This document shows positions 1-5,898 of a stretch of 7,449 bases of DNA, in pieces. The notes under the pieces are model-generated. The model saw nothing but the letters and a program-made list of their open reading frames with translations. It was not told where the DNA came from and did not search any database. The DNA is from Saprospiraceae bacterium (GTDB lineage: Bacteria; Bacteroidota; Bacteroidia; Bacteroidales; JAIPBB01), in assembly GCA_021739805.1 (NCBI GenBank), contig JAIPBB010000274.1, positions 1-7,449 of the forward strand, read 5' to 3'. Position 1 is the stretch's first letter. Every line of letters begins with the position of its first letter. The translations under genes were made by a program, and so were the position numbers.

Positions 1-1487
1 GTGGTTATTGGACACCATCATCATCTGCATCAGCACAAGCAAATAATTCTGCTTATTTCTGGCATAGATATTCTTGTAATGTACCTGCAGCGGCTTCTAC
101 AACCAGCACTAAATTTCGATGGGCACAATTAGCTACATCAAATACAGGTTTTGATGCATGGGGAATTGATGAAGTTCAGATTTCATGCCCAAACAACCAA
201 AATGTAATATGGTCGCATGGCCCAACTGTTCTTAATCCAACTTCTCCAGTTTATCCTACAACAACAACTGATTATATAGTTGCAATTTTTGATTCTATGA
301 GTAACTTTGCTTTTGATACTGTCAGAATAACTGTTCTTCCTGTTCCTAACCCTGACCTTGGTCCTGATACTTTTATTTGTGATAATGGAACTAATCATGC
401 AATATTTGATGCAGGAGCAGGATATAATTCATATCATTGGAATACTAATGCAACAACCCAAACTATAACACCTAATATAAGCGGTTTTTATAGTGTTACT
501 GTAACGAATGGAAATTGTAGCGGAGTTGATTCTGTTTATCTGACTATGACTTCGACACCTGTTGCAGATGCTGGAAGTGATGTAAGTATTTGCTATGGAG
601 AAAACACCACTTTAACTGCTTTATCGCAACCTTCTGCAACCTATTTATGGAGTAGCGGTGAAACAACAAATATTATCAATGTTAATCCAACAACCACTAC
701 AACTTATGTAGTTACTGTTTCTCTAGGAAACAATTGTTATAGTAGTGATACCGTGGTGGTTACTGTTAATCCGCTTCCTGTAGCTAATGCCGGAGCTGAT
801 GCTGAAATTTGCTTTGGTGATTCAGTTCAATTAGTTGCAAGTGGAGGAATAAATTATTTGTGGAATACCGGAGCAAATTCAGCTAATATTTTAGAATATC
901 CTACTGTAACTTCTGACTATTATGTTACTGTTACTGATGCCAATGGATGTCAGTCATCTGACCAGGTGGAAGTGGTGGTTAATAATTTGCCAAGTGTGGT
1001 AATTTTTACAGATGATGATGGAATTTGTCTTGGTGATAATACTATGCTTAATGCTCATGGAGCAGATTCATATTTATGGAACACAGGAGAGACTTCTGCA
1101 TCAATTATAGTTGAACCAATCGAATCAACAACTTTTTCTGTAATAGGAACAAGCATTAATGGTTGTATAGGTCATAATGATAAATTCATTAGAGTGGAAG
1201 ATTGCTCCACCTTTTTTGTTCCAAATTCTTTTACACCTGATAATAATGGAGAAAATGATTATTTCAAGCCTTATGGTGATTTTGATGGTATAAAATCATT
1301 CAGGATGGATATATACAATAAATGGGGAGAAAAAATATATACATCAAAAGATATTTATGGCGATGGTTGGGATGGAGAATATAATAATCAAAAAGTCCCC
1401 GAAGGTGTTTATACATATTTTATGACATTCATTAATGCCTGGGATAAAGAATTTTCTAAAACCGGAACTGTTACTTTGATAAGGTAG
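1..1487 (+). CDS. T9SS-secreted multi-Ig-domain surface protein with CHU_C (type B) C-terminal domain, 5'-truncated by window edge
   Basis: The frame is open from base 3 to the TAG at 1485-1487, about 494 residues, so the ATG at 297 is internal and the true start lies upstream. The N-terminal visible part (about 3-190) ends in FRWAQLATSNTGFDAWGIDE, the usual ending of reelin/MAM-like beta-sandwich domains. A partial Ig-like segment follows, then four PKD/Ig-like repeats at about 336-548, 549-767, 768-980 and 981-1196. Each has a 'ICxGDxxxL...YLWNTGxxxxxI' core and a 'YxVTVTxxxGC' end. From 1197 the protein carries the gliding-motility-associated C-terminal domain (CHU_C, TIGR04131 type), with FVPNSFTPDNNGENDYF, YNKWGEKIY, GDGWDGEYN and PEGVYTY. 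Known of the family: this domain is a type B signal for export by the type IX secretion system and attachment to the cell surface. The ligand is unknown; an adhesin-like role is inferred. No hairpin terminator follows; a repeat array begins at the stop codon itself. Confidence 0.93.
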   Translation, partial: GYWTPSSSASAQANNSAYFWHRYSCNVPAAASTTSTKFRWAQLATSNTGFDAWGIDEVQISCPNNQNVIWSHGPTVLNPTSPVYPTTTTDYIVAIFDSMSNFAFDTVRITVLPVPNPDLGPDTFICDNGTNHAIFDAGAGYNSYHWNTNATTQTITPNISGFYSVTVTNGNCSGVDSVYLTMTSTPVADAGSDVSICYGENTTLTALSQPSATYLWSSGETTNIINVNPTTTTTYVVTVSLGNNCYSSDTVVVTVNPLPVANAGADAEICFGDSVQLVASGGINYLWNTGANSANILEYPTVTSDYYVTVTDANGCQSSDQVEVVVNNLPSVVIFTDDDGICLGDNTMLNAHGADSYLWNTGETSASIIVEPIESTTFSVIGTSINGCIGHNDKFIRVEDCSTFFVPNSFTPDNNGENDYFKPYGDFDGIKSFRMDIYNKWGEKIYTSKDIYGDGWDGEYNNQKVPEGVYTYFMTFINAWDKEFSKTGTVTLIR

Positions 1488-1779
1488 TCATTCGCATAGC
1501 TGTCATTAGGTTTGCGTCATTCGGTTGTCATTTGCTTTGCGTCATTCGGTTGTCATTTGCTTCGCTGTCATTAAGTTGTCATTAAGTTGTCATTCAGTGG
1601 TCATTCGCTTCGCTGTCATTCGCTTTGCTGTCATTAATTGTCATTTGCTTCGCGTCATTCAGTTGTCATTCGGTTGTCATTTGCTTCGCGTTATTAAATT
1701 GTATTCTACGGTTCTTCCGACTTCGGTCTTCTGACTTCTGACTTTTTTGTCATTCGCTTCGCTCTCATTAAGTTGTCAG
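1487..1779. repeat. Degenerate GTCATT-word intergenic repeat array
   Basis: The array overlaps the stop codon of the upstream gene (taGTCATT). It holds 17 exact GTCATT words and one GTTATT (1690). They are separated by two kinds of tail: short ones of the CGGTT/AAGTT/CAGTT type (11-nt unit) and long ones of the YGCTTYGC(T) type (14-15-nt unit). The two types are mixed irregularly rather than in strict tandem. An interruption at about 1697-1748 holds another word family, with TTCTGAC twice at 1729-1742. The last GTCATT is at 1749, followed by a CTCATT variant and GTCAG. The GCTTCGC words are clearly GC-richer than the rest of the window. The + strand ORF across it (1525-1734) reads as a repetitive HSVVIRFAVI-like string and is an artefact of the repeat. 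Function unknown. Confidence 0.85.
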
Positions 1780-1782
1780 TTA

Positions 1783-1880
1783 TCAATATAACAATTGAAC
1801 ATTGTAACAATCGAACAATATAACAATCGAACAATTGAGCAATTGAACAATCAAATTTCTAATTTCTATGTACTATGTAC
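1783..1880. repeat. AACAAT/CAATTG degenerate repeats and TATGTAC duplication
   Basis: From 1783 to about 1854 the sequence is a run of AACAAT-type words alternating with TTGAAC, TCGAAC and ATAT spacers, an irregular repeat of about 8-10 nt. At 1867-1880 a 7-nt unit TATGTAC occurs twice in tandem. The remainder to about 1960 is AT-rich with CATT-type words (ACATCATT, TCATTTACATTCC, TTTACATTCC) that resemble the CATTACAT satellite near 3123 and 5619. There is no ORF with coding character here. Confidence 0.7.
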
Positions 1881-1964
1881 TAATAATCTAACAATCTAAT
1901 AATTACATCATTTTCGCATTCAATCATTCCCTCATTTACATTCCGTTTACATTCCCTCAATCCT

Positions 1965-1980
1965 TGGCACATCAATTGGT
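1965..1980 (+). promoter_or_regulatory. Possible sigma-54 (-24/-12) promoter of the DUF4476 gene
   Basis: TGGCAC at 1965-1970, five bases, then TTGG at 1976-1979. The sigma-54 consensus is TGGCAC-N5-TTGC, so only the last C of the -12 element is missing, and the GG-to-G spacing is right. Transcription would start near 1991, leaving a short leader that contains the AGGAGG at 2005-2010. No good TTTG/TAnnTTTG pair was seen just upstream of this gene. A single site of this length can occur by chance. Confidence 0.35.
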
Positions 1981-2004
1981 TTTAAGATGCCATAACAAAT
2001 TAAT

Positions 2005-2010
2005 AGGAGG
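2005..2010 (+). promoter_or_regulatory. Perfect Shine-Dalgarno AGGAGG of the DUF4476 gene
   Basis: AGGAGG lies 8 nt before the ATG at 2019 and fixes that start. It stands out because the genes starting at 3528, 4672 and 5899 have only A/T-rich sequence in this position, as is common in Bacteroidota. Confidence 0.8.
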
Positions 2011-2018
2011 AACAAAAA

Positions 2019-2786
2019 ATGAAAACAAGAATCGCAACACTCGCAATCCTGATGAGCTTGTTAACATTCAGCTCATTCGCAATGAATTCTCAACTAAATC
2101 TAAGAATGTTCGACAACTCAAGATTTTATTTTGTTTTTGACGGACAAAAATATAACAGCAACACAAACTCCTATCAAATTTTCAATATTACTCCTGGAAA
2201 CCATATGTTAAAAGTTTTTAAAATAATGGGAACTCCATATGGCAATAATGGAAATGTTGCAAAAGTAATTTTCACCGGAAATGTTTTCATCCCAGCCGGA
2301 AAGGAAGTTTTTGGAGTTATTGATAGATTCAACCGTTTCTCAATAGTCAGGCAAATTCCTATTAAAGTTGGAAACGGTCATGGAAATCATGGTAATAACG
2401 GACACAATGGAAACAATTGTTATGGATACGGGCAAAATGGATATTACAGCCAATATTATTACAACACTAACACTTACTATAACACTGCTCCAGCATGTTT
2501 GACAAATCGAGACATTCAACAATTAAAAATGACTATGAGAAGAACTGCTTTTGATGAATCAAAGTTACAAATTGCAAAACAAGCAATCAGGGCAAATAGA
2601 ATTGAAGCCAGAGACGTTCTGGAACTTATGAACGAACTCACTTTTGAATCTTCAAAATTGAAACTGGCAAAATTTGCATACAACTACACTATAGATAAAA
2701 ACAGATACTTTTTGGTTAATAATGGGTTTACATTTGAAAGCAGTATCCGCCAATTGAACATCTACATTCAATCACAAAACAGATAA
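2019..2786 (+). CDS. DUF4476 domain-containing exported protein
   Basis: 255 residues. Residues 1-21 form a signal peptide (KTR, a hydrophobic core ATLAILMSLLTF, then SSFA as a likely signal peptidase I site). Residues about 22-115 look like a beta-sandwich with a 'FYFVFDGQKY...ITPGNHMLKVFK' pattern, often found ahead of DUF4476. Residues 117-158 are a Gly/Asn/His/Tyr-rich flexible linker (GNGHGNHGNNGHNG, then YYSQYYYNTNTYY). Residues 161-252 match the DUF4476 helical domain: AFDESKLQIAKQAI, LELMNELTFESSKLKLAKFA, a Tyr/Asp-rich turn, and FTFESSIRQLNIYI. The function of DUF4476 is not established. The protein lacks a lipobox and a T9SS C-terminal domain, so a periplasmic place is most likely. 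The gene appears monocistronic: repeats lie before it and two terminators after it. Confidence 0.9.
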   Translation: MKTRIATLAILMSLLTFSSFAMNSQLNLRMFDNSRFYFVFDGQKYNSNTNSYQIFNITPGNHMLKVFKIMGTPYGNNGNVAKVIFTGNVFIPAGKEVFGVIDRFNRFSIVRQIPIKVGNGHGNHGNNGHNGNNCYGYGQNGYYSQYYYNTNTYYNTAPACLTNRDIQQLKMTMRRTAFDESKLQIAKQAIRANRIEARDVLELMNELTFESSKLKLAKFAYNYTIDKNRYFLVNNGFTFESSIRQLNIYIQSQNR

Positions 2787-2792
2787 AAACAG

Positions 2793-2825
2793 AAAAACCG
2801 CCTTGAAATTTTCAGGGCGGTTTTT
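2793..2825 (+). terminator. Intrinsic terminator of the DUF4476 gene
   Basis: AAAAACCGCC (2793-2802) pairs exactly with GGCGGTTTTT (2816-2825). The stem extends inward by T·G, T-A, G-C and A-T pairs around a five-base AATTT loop. It starts 7 nt after the stop codon, and the five Ts are part of the stem's 3' arm. The A-run on the other side makes it potentially bidirectional. Confidence 0.9.
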
Positions 2826-2833
2826 GAATTATC

Positions 2834-2884
2834 AATCAGGGTTTCACTTAAGTGAAGCCTTGATTTTTTTTTTTTTTTTTTTTT
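2834..2884 (+). terminator. Second intrinsic terminator with a 21-T tract
   Basis: AATCAGGGTTTCACTT (2834-2849) pairs over 16 positions with 2850-2865, with two G·T wobbles. It is a near-perfect palindrome centred on CTTAAG, followed by an uninterrupted T run at 2864-2884. It lies only 8 nt beyond the first terminator and insulates the repeat module that follows. Confidence 0.88.
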
Positions 2885-2969
2885 GGACACACAAACCGTC
2901 TGAATCCCAACAATAAATGATAATATATATAAATAGTCATAATTGCATAAATAAATTAATGAAATTAAA

Positions 2970-3001
2970 TTTGGTTTTAAAGAATATTTAATGTACTTTT
3001 G
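2970..3001 (+). promoter_or_regulatory. Bacteroidota-type promoter in module copy 1
   Basis: TTTG at 2970-2973, 20 bases, then TACTTTTG at 2994-3001. This matches the -33 TTTG and -7 TAnnTTTG elements used by the primary sigma factor of Bacteroidota. Start of transcription would be near 3008, giving a leader of about 520 nt to the ATG at 3528. The same promoter sits in copy 2. Confidence 0.65.
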
Positions 3002-3122
3002 AAACCAGTATATGTATTTGGCGAAAATAAGAAGGAGATTTTAAAGACCTTTTAAGATATACAAATGATTGCAAACTTTACAATAATTCTAACCTGGCTA
3101 AGCATTTTGTTGGTAATGTTTG

Positions 3123-3174
3123 CATTACATCATTACATCATTACATCATTACATCATTACATCATTACATCATT
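3123..3174. repeat. (CATTACAT)6 microsatellite, module copy 1
   Basis: Six exact tandem copies of an 8-nt unit at 3123-3170 plus a partial CATT. The matching site in copy 2 has four units. It lies in the presumed transcribed leader. Confidence 0.95.
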
Positions 3175-3182
3175 CAAAACAC

Positions 3183-3218
<36 letters not shown>

Positions 3219-3285
3219 CGAAATAATTACCTTTCAATATTTTCAAAAGTTTTTAAAGTTATACCCCAAAATGGGTTTTACATAA

Positions 3286-3527
3286 ATTAGAGTTTATTCA
3301 ATAAATTTTTCAAAAAAAAAAGCTGATATTAACTAATCACCGAATATTTTTTGGAAAATTTTAAAATAAGAATAAACCAAATTTTGATATTTAGTTAAAT
3401 GAATTTCTTCCACACCTACAAAGGTGATTATATTAAAACCCCACTTAAATTTTTTATTTGTTGGAGGTTGTAAATGAGTATGAAAAGAAAAATATTTTAT
3501 AAATTTAAAAACTTAAAAATCTAAAAA
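3286..3527 (+). other. AT-rich leader between module copy 1 and the lipoprotein gene
   Basis: The first ~45 nt are a decayed continuation of the duplicated module. The rest is AT-rich, with a ten-A run (3312-3321) and a small hairpin (CACCT 3413-3417 with AGGTG 3422-3426, loop ACAA). Near its end it has a GGAGG (3463-3467) that serves a mini-ORF rather than the main gene. No second TTTG/TAnnTTTG promoter with correct spacing was found. Confidence 0.6.
3474..3524 (+). CDS. Possible 16-residue leader peptide upstream of the lipoprotein gene
   Basis: ATG at 3474 lies 6 nt after GGAGG (3463-3467). The frame reads MSMKRKIFYKFKNLKI and stops with TAA at 3522-3524, three bases before the ATG of the lipoprotein gene, which has no Shine-Dalgarno of its own. 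The peptide is strongly basic (6 Lys, 1 Arg). The layout fits translational coupling, where ribosomes ending the mini-ORF restart at 3528. It could also be chance in A-rich sequence; conservation in relatives would decide. Confidence 0.4.
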   Translation: MSMKRKIFYKFKNLKI

Positions 3528-4655
3528 ATGAAAAATAAAATATTAATTTTGTTATGTGCAGCACTAATTTTTGGCTGTAGTGACAACGAAGATTTAATGC
3601 AAAATAATAAATCAGTAAGTAGAGTTTCTCAAGCAACCGTTTATAATTTATTATTATGCCCAAATGACACTAATGAGGAAGCAATAAATATGATACAATA
3701 TGATTGGGGAATTGAAGCAAGAACAGTTATGAGTAATTCAAATGATTATGCAACAATATTAGCTGCCCTAATTGCAGATAATGATCATACTATGTTATTT
3801 GATGATTTAGGAATTAATCCTGCGGTTTCAGAATTCACTGGCCCTGATGGTATAGTTTATGAACCTTATTTATGGCTCTATAATGCTGATCTTGCAAATT
3901 TTAATGAGGAACTAGAGCCTTTTCTTTGTATAGGGGAAGATATTGATATTGATTTAGCTGATCCGGATTTCTACACTAATGATGATGATCAGGATATGGA
4001 CGATGAATTTATGCCCGGTTGGAATTTTGCGACTAGTTTTGGAAACGAAGTAATAAATGAAACCGAAGCAAATGATATGGAAGAACCATTATTTATAGTA
4101 ACATTTGCAGAAAAAGATGTTGACCTTGACAATTCTAATCCAGTTGGCAAACAGGGCAATATAGATCATCCTATTGATCCTGAAGCTGGTCAAGTACGGT
4201 TTTGGTCAACAGCATATAGAATTCATAAAAGATTTGATAATTCAAAGCGTTCTGAAATTAGATTCGCATATCGTATGACGAGAAATGGAACTTTGTTGAG
4301 TCCAATGGATTCTCGACAGTATAAAATTCACAAAGATAATTTAAATCAATGGTTTACAGTTGGTCGTCCACTTTTATATTATTATCCTAATAATACATGG
4401 GGAGAATTTTTGAGTACTGATTTTGTTGAAATGTTTGGTGTTATGTATGAATATGATTGGTTTAGAATTTTTAGAAGTAAAAGGATACTTGTAGACCCAA
4501 ATTCTCCTGATCATATAGTGGAAATAAAGTTTAAAGCTAAATTATCAACTGATATTTATGCAACTTTTTCAGGGGATGATTGGTCATATATGGTTCTTGG
4601 TTATACGTATGGTGCTGTTGATGATGCCGGTATGAAGTATATTAAGAATTTGTAA
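3528..4655 (+). CDS. Putative surface-exposed lipoprotein of unknown function
   Basis: 375 residues. The signal peptide MKNKILILLCAALIFGC ends in a lipobox with Cys17. The following SDNED resembles the lipoprotein export signal of Bacteroidota (Ser plus acidic residues after Cys), which directs lipoproteins to the outer face of the outer membrane; surface placement is therefore inferred. Residues about 112-140 (EPYLWLYNADLANFNEELEP...) and 185-197 (EEPLFIVTFAEKD) flank an acidic stretch at 138-162 (DIDIDLADPDFY...DDDQDMDDEF). The pattern loosely recalls uncharacterised Bacteroidota lipoproteins, but I cannot name a family. Residues 220-375 are beta-rich and aromatic (FGVMYEYDWFRIFRSKR, then VEIKFKAKLSTDIYATFSGD). 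The start is fixed by the signal peptide. The next gene begins 16 nt after the stop, so the two are probably co-transcribed from the module promoter. Confidence 0.85.
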   Translation: MKNKILILLCAALIFGCSDNEDLMQNNKSVSRVSQATVYNLLLCPNDTNEEAINMIQYDWGIEARTVMSNSNDYATILAALIADNDHTMLFDDLGINPAVSEFTGPDGIVYEPYLWLYNADLANFNEELEPFLCIGEDIDIDLADPDFYTNDDDQDMDDEFMPGWNFATSFGNEVINETEANDMEEPLFIVTFAEKDVDLDNSNPVGKQGNIDHPIDPEAGQVRFWSTAYRIHKRFDNSKRSEIRFAYRMTRNGTLLSPMDSRQYKIHKDNLNQWFTVGRPLLYYYPNNTWGEFLSTDFVEMFGVMYEYDWFRIFRSKRILVDPNSPDHIVEIKFKAKLSTDIYATFSGDDWSYMVLGYTYGAVDDAGMKYIKNL

Positions 4656-4671
4656 TCGTTATAATTTATTA

Positions 4672-5268
4672 ATGATGAAATTTAAAATCTATATTAAAAC
4701 TAATATTGTATGGATTATTCTTATAATTTCACTTTTAACTATTATCCCCAAAGGATATTCTCAAGGAATTAATAGGTTTGATGGTTATCAAATAAAGTTA
4801 AATTCGGGGCTTCGTCTTATTCCTAGGTATCCTGTTTTTGGAGTAATGGGTGGATTAGGTTTTCACCATCCTGATAAAAGAATGGGATTGAATCTGGGAA
4901 TTGATTATATGATTCCTAAGTTAATTCCAGTAGATGTGCCAGTTTGGAACGATAAATCATATCTAATTTATTATTTTGAATTGACATATAAAGTTCTTTA
5001 TTATAAAGATGAACCATTGCTTATTGGAGTTGGTCTGGAAAAACCTGCTTATACAATTGACCCATTCAATAAGTCCCATTATTCCAACAATTCATTATTT
5101 ATTTGTTTGCAAAGGCAAATTTGGATTACTGATTTATTTATTCGTTATTCTGAATCTATAGGAAACCGACATATTGGATGGTATTTTACTAATCATCGAC
5201 ATATAACTTTAGGAATAAATTATTCATTTGATATAAGCAGAAGAAGGAGTAAGTTGAATTTAAATTAG
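4672..5268 (+). CDS. Small outer-membrane beta-barrel-like exported protein
   Basis: 198 residues. The signal peptide has a Lys-rich start, a hydrophobic core IVWIILIISLLTII, and ends PKGYSQG; cleavage near YSQ is typical for Bacteroidota. The mature part has short amphipathic, aromatic beta strands separated by turns: VFGVMGGLGFHHPDKRMGLN, LGIDYMI, SYLIYYFELTYKVLYY, LLIGVGLEK, SLFICLQRQIWITDLFIRYS and a last strand HITLGINYSFDI. This suggests a small barrel of perhaps eight strands. There is no match I can name. A second ATG follows at once (4675) and could be the real start; neither has a Shine-Dalgarno. It lies 16 nt after the lipoprotein gene and before a strong terminator, so the pair is a two-gene operon. 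A shared surface complex is possible but unproven. Confidence 0.8.
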   Translation: MMKFKIYIKTNIVWIILIISLLTIIPKGYSQGINRFDGYQIKLNSGLRLIPRYPVFGVMGGLGFHHPDKRMGLNLGIDYMIPKLIPVDVPVWNDKSYLIYYFELTYKVLYYKDEPLLIGVGLEKPAYTIDPFNKSHYSNNSLFICLQRQIWITDLFIRYSESIGNRHIGWYFTNHRHITLGINYSFDISRRRSKLNLN

Positions 5269-5275
5269 TTAAATT

Positions 5276-5309
5276 ACCCTACCAGAGTTTGGAACTCTGG
5301 AAGGGTTTT
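5276..5309 (+). terminator. Intrinsic terminator of the lipoprotein/barrel operon
   Basis: ACCCT (5276-5280) pairs with AGGGT (5302-5306), then an A/A mismatch, then CCAGAGTT (5282-5289) with AACTCTGG (5293-5300) around a TGG loop, followed by TTT. It begins 8 nt after the stop codon. Confidence 0.9.
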
Positions 5310-5398
5310 AATGCAAAATTTCGAACTTAAAGATTTTCTTAACTAACAAAATCAGAATTTTTTCTTTTGGCAGCTACAAAATAACCAAGGAATTTCTA
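5310..5398. other. Short spacer between terminator and module copy 2
   Basis: AT-rich, no ORF of note. TTTTGGCAGCTACAAA at about 5365-5380 weakly resembles the TTTTGGACACACAAA just before module copy 1 (2881-2895), so the homology may start somewhat upstream of the stated boundary with an indel. Confidence 0.45.
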
Positions 5399-5465
5399 AA
5401 TCCCAACAATAAATGATAATATATCTAAATATACATAATTGCATAAGTAAATTAATGAAATTAAA

Positions 5466-5497
5466 TTTGGTTTTAAAGAATATTTAATGTACTTTTG
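5466..5497 (+). promoter_or_regulatory. Bacteroidota-type promoter in module copy 2
   Basis: TTTG at 5466-5469, 20 bases, TACTTTTG at 5490-5497, identical to copy 1. Transcription from near 5504 would give a leader of about 395 nt before the ATG at 5899, including both microsatellites. Confidence 0.65.
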
Positions 5498-5618
5498 AAA
5501 CCAGTATATGTATTTGGCGAAAATAAGAAGGAGATTTTAAAGACCTTTTAAGATATACAAATGATTGCAAACTTTACAATAATTTTAATTTGGCTAAGCA
5601 TTTTGCTAATAGTGGTCT

Positions 5619-5654
5619 CATTACATCATTACATCATTACATCATTACATCATT
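5619..5654. repeat. (CATTACAT)4 microsatellite, module copy 2
   Basis: Four exact 8-nt units at 5619-5650 plus CATT. The 16-nt length difference from copy 1 changes the reading frame across the module. Confidence 0.95.
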
Positions 5655-5663
5655 CAAAACACC

Positions 5664-5710
<47 letters not shown>

Positions 5711-5898
5711 CGAAATAATTACTTTTCAATATTTTCAAAAGTTTTTAAAGTTATACCCAAAAATGGGTTTTACATAAGGTGGAGCTTCTTAGCAGAATTT
5801 TCACATATCTTGAAAAGCTGTTATTAGAGCATTTAATAATAGTTTTGAGATATAAAGAATAACAAAAGAAAATTAATAATAAATTAATCTTAAAAACA

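Noticed and set aside
183..398. Minus-strand ORF inside the first gene
   Set aside because: It lies opposite a clear Ig-repeat coding frame and has no recognisable features.
1525..1734. A 69-codon + strand ORF in the GTCATT array
   Set aside because: Its sequence is only the translated repeat words (VVIRFAVI-like strings), with no ribosome site and no domain.
1487..1880. CRISPR array
   Set aside because: The repeats are 6-15 nt, degenerate and without constant-length spacers; no cas genes are present.
2340..2522. Minus-strand ORF inside the DUF4476 gene
   Set aside because: It mirrors the Gly/Asn/His-rich linker; the low-complexity VSVVIILAVISI string is a shadow.
3267..3280. CCC-AAAAT-GGG hairpin followed by Ts as an attenuator in the module
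   Set aside because: The stem is only three to four pairs with a weak T run, so it is too unstable to call.
5840..5847. TAGTTTTG as a closer promoter -7 element for the T9SS cargo gene
   Set aside because: It matches TAnnTTTG, but the nearest upstream TTG (5810-5812) is 27 nt away, too far for a normal -33 element.
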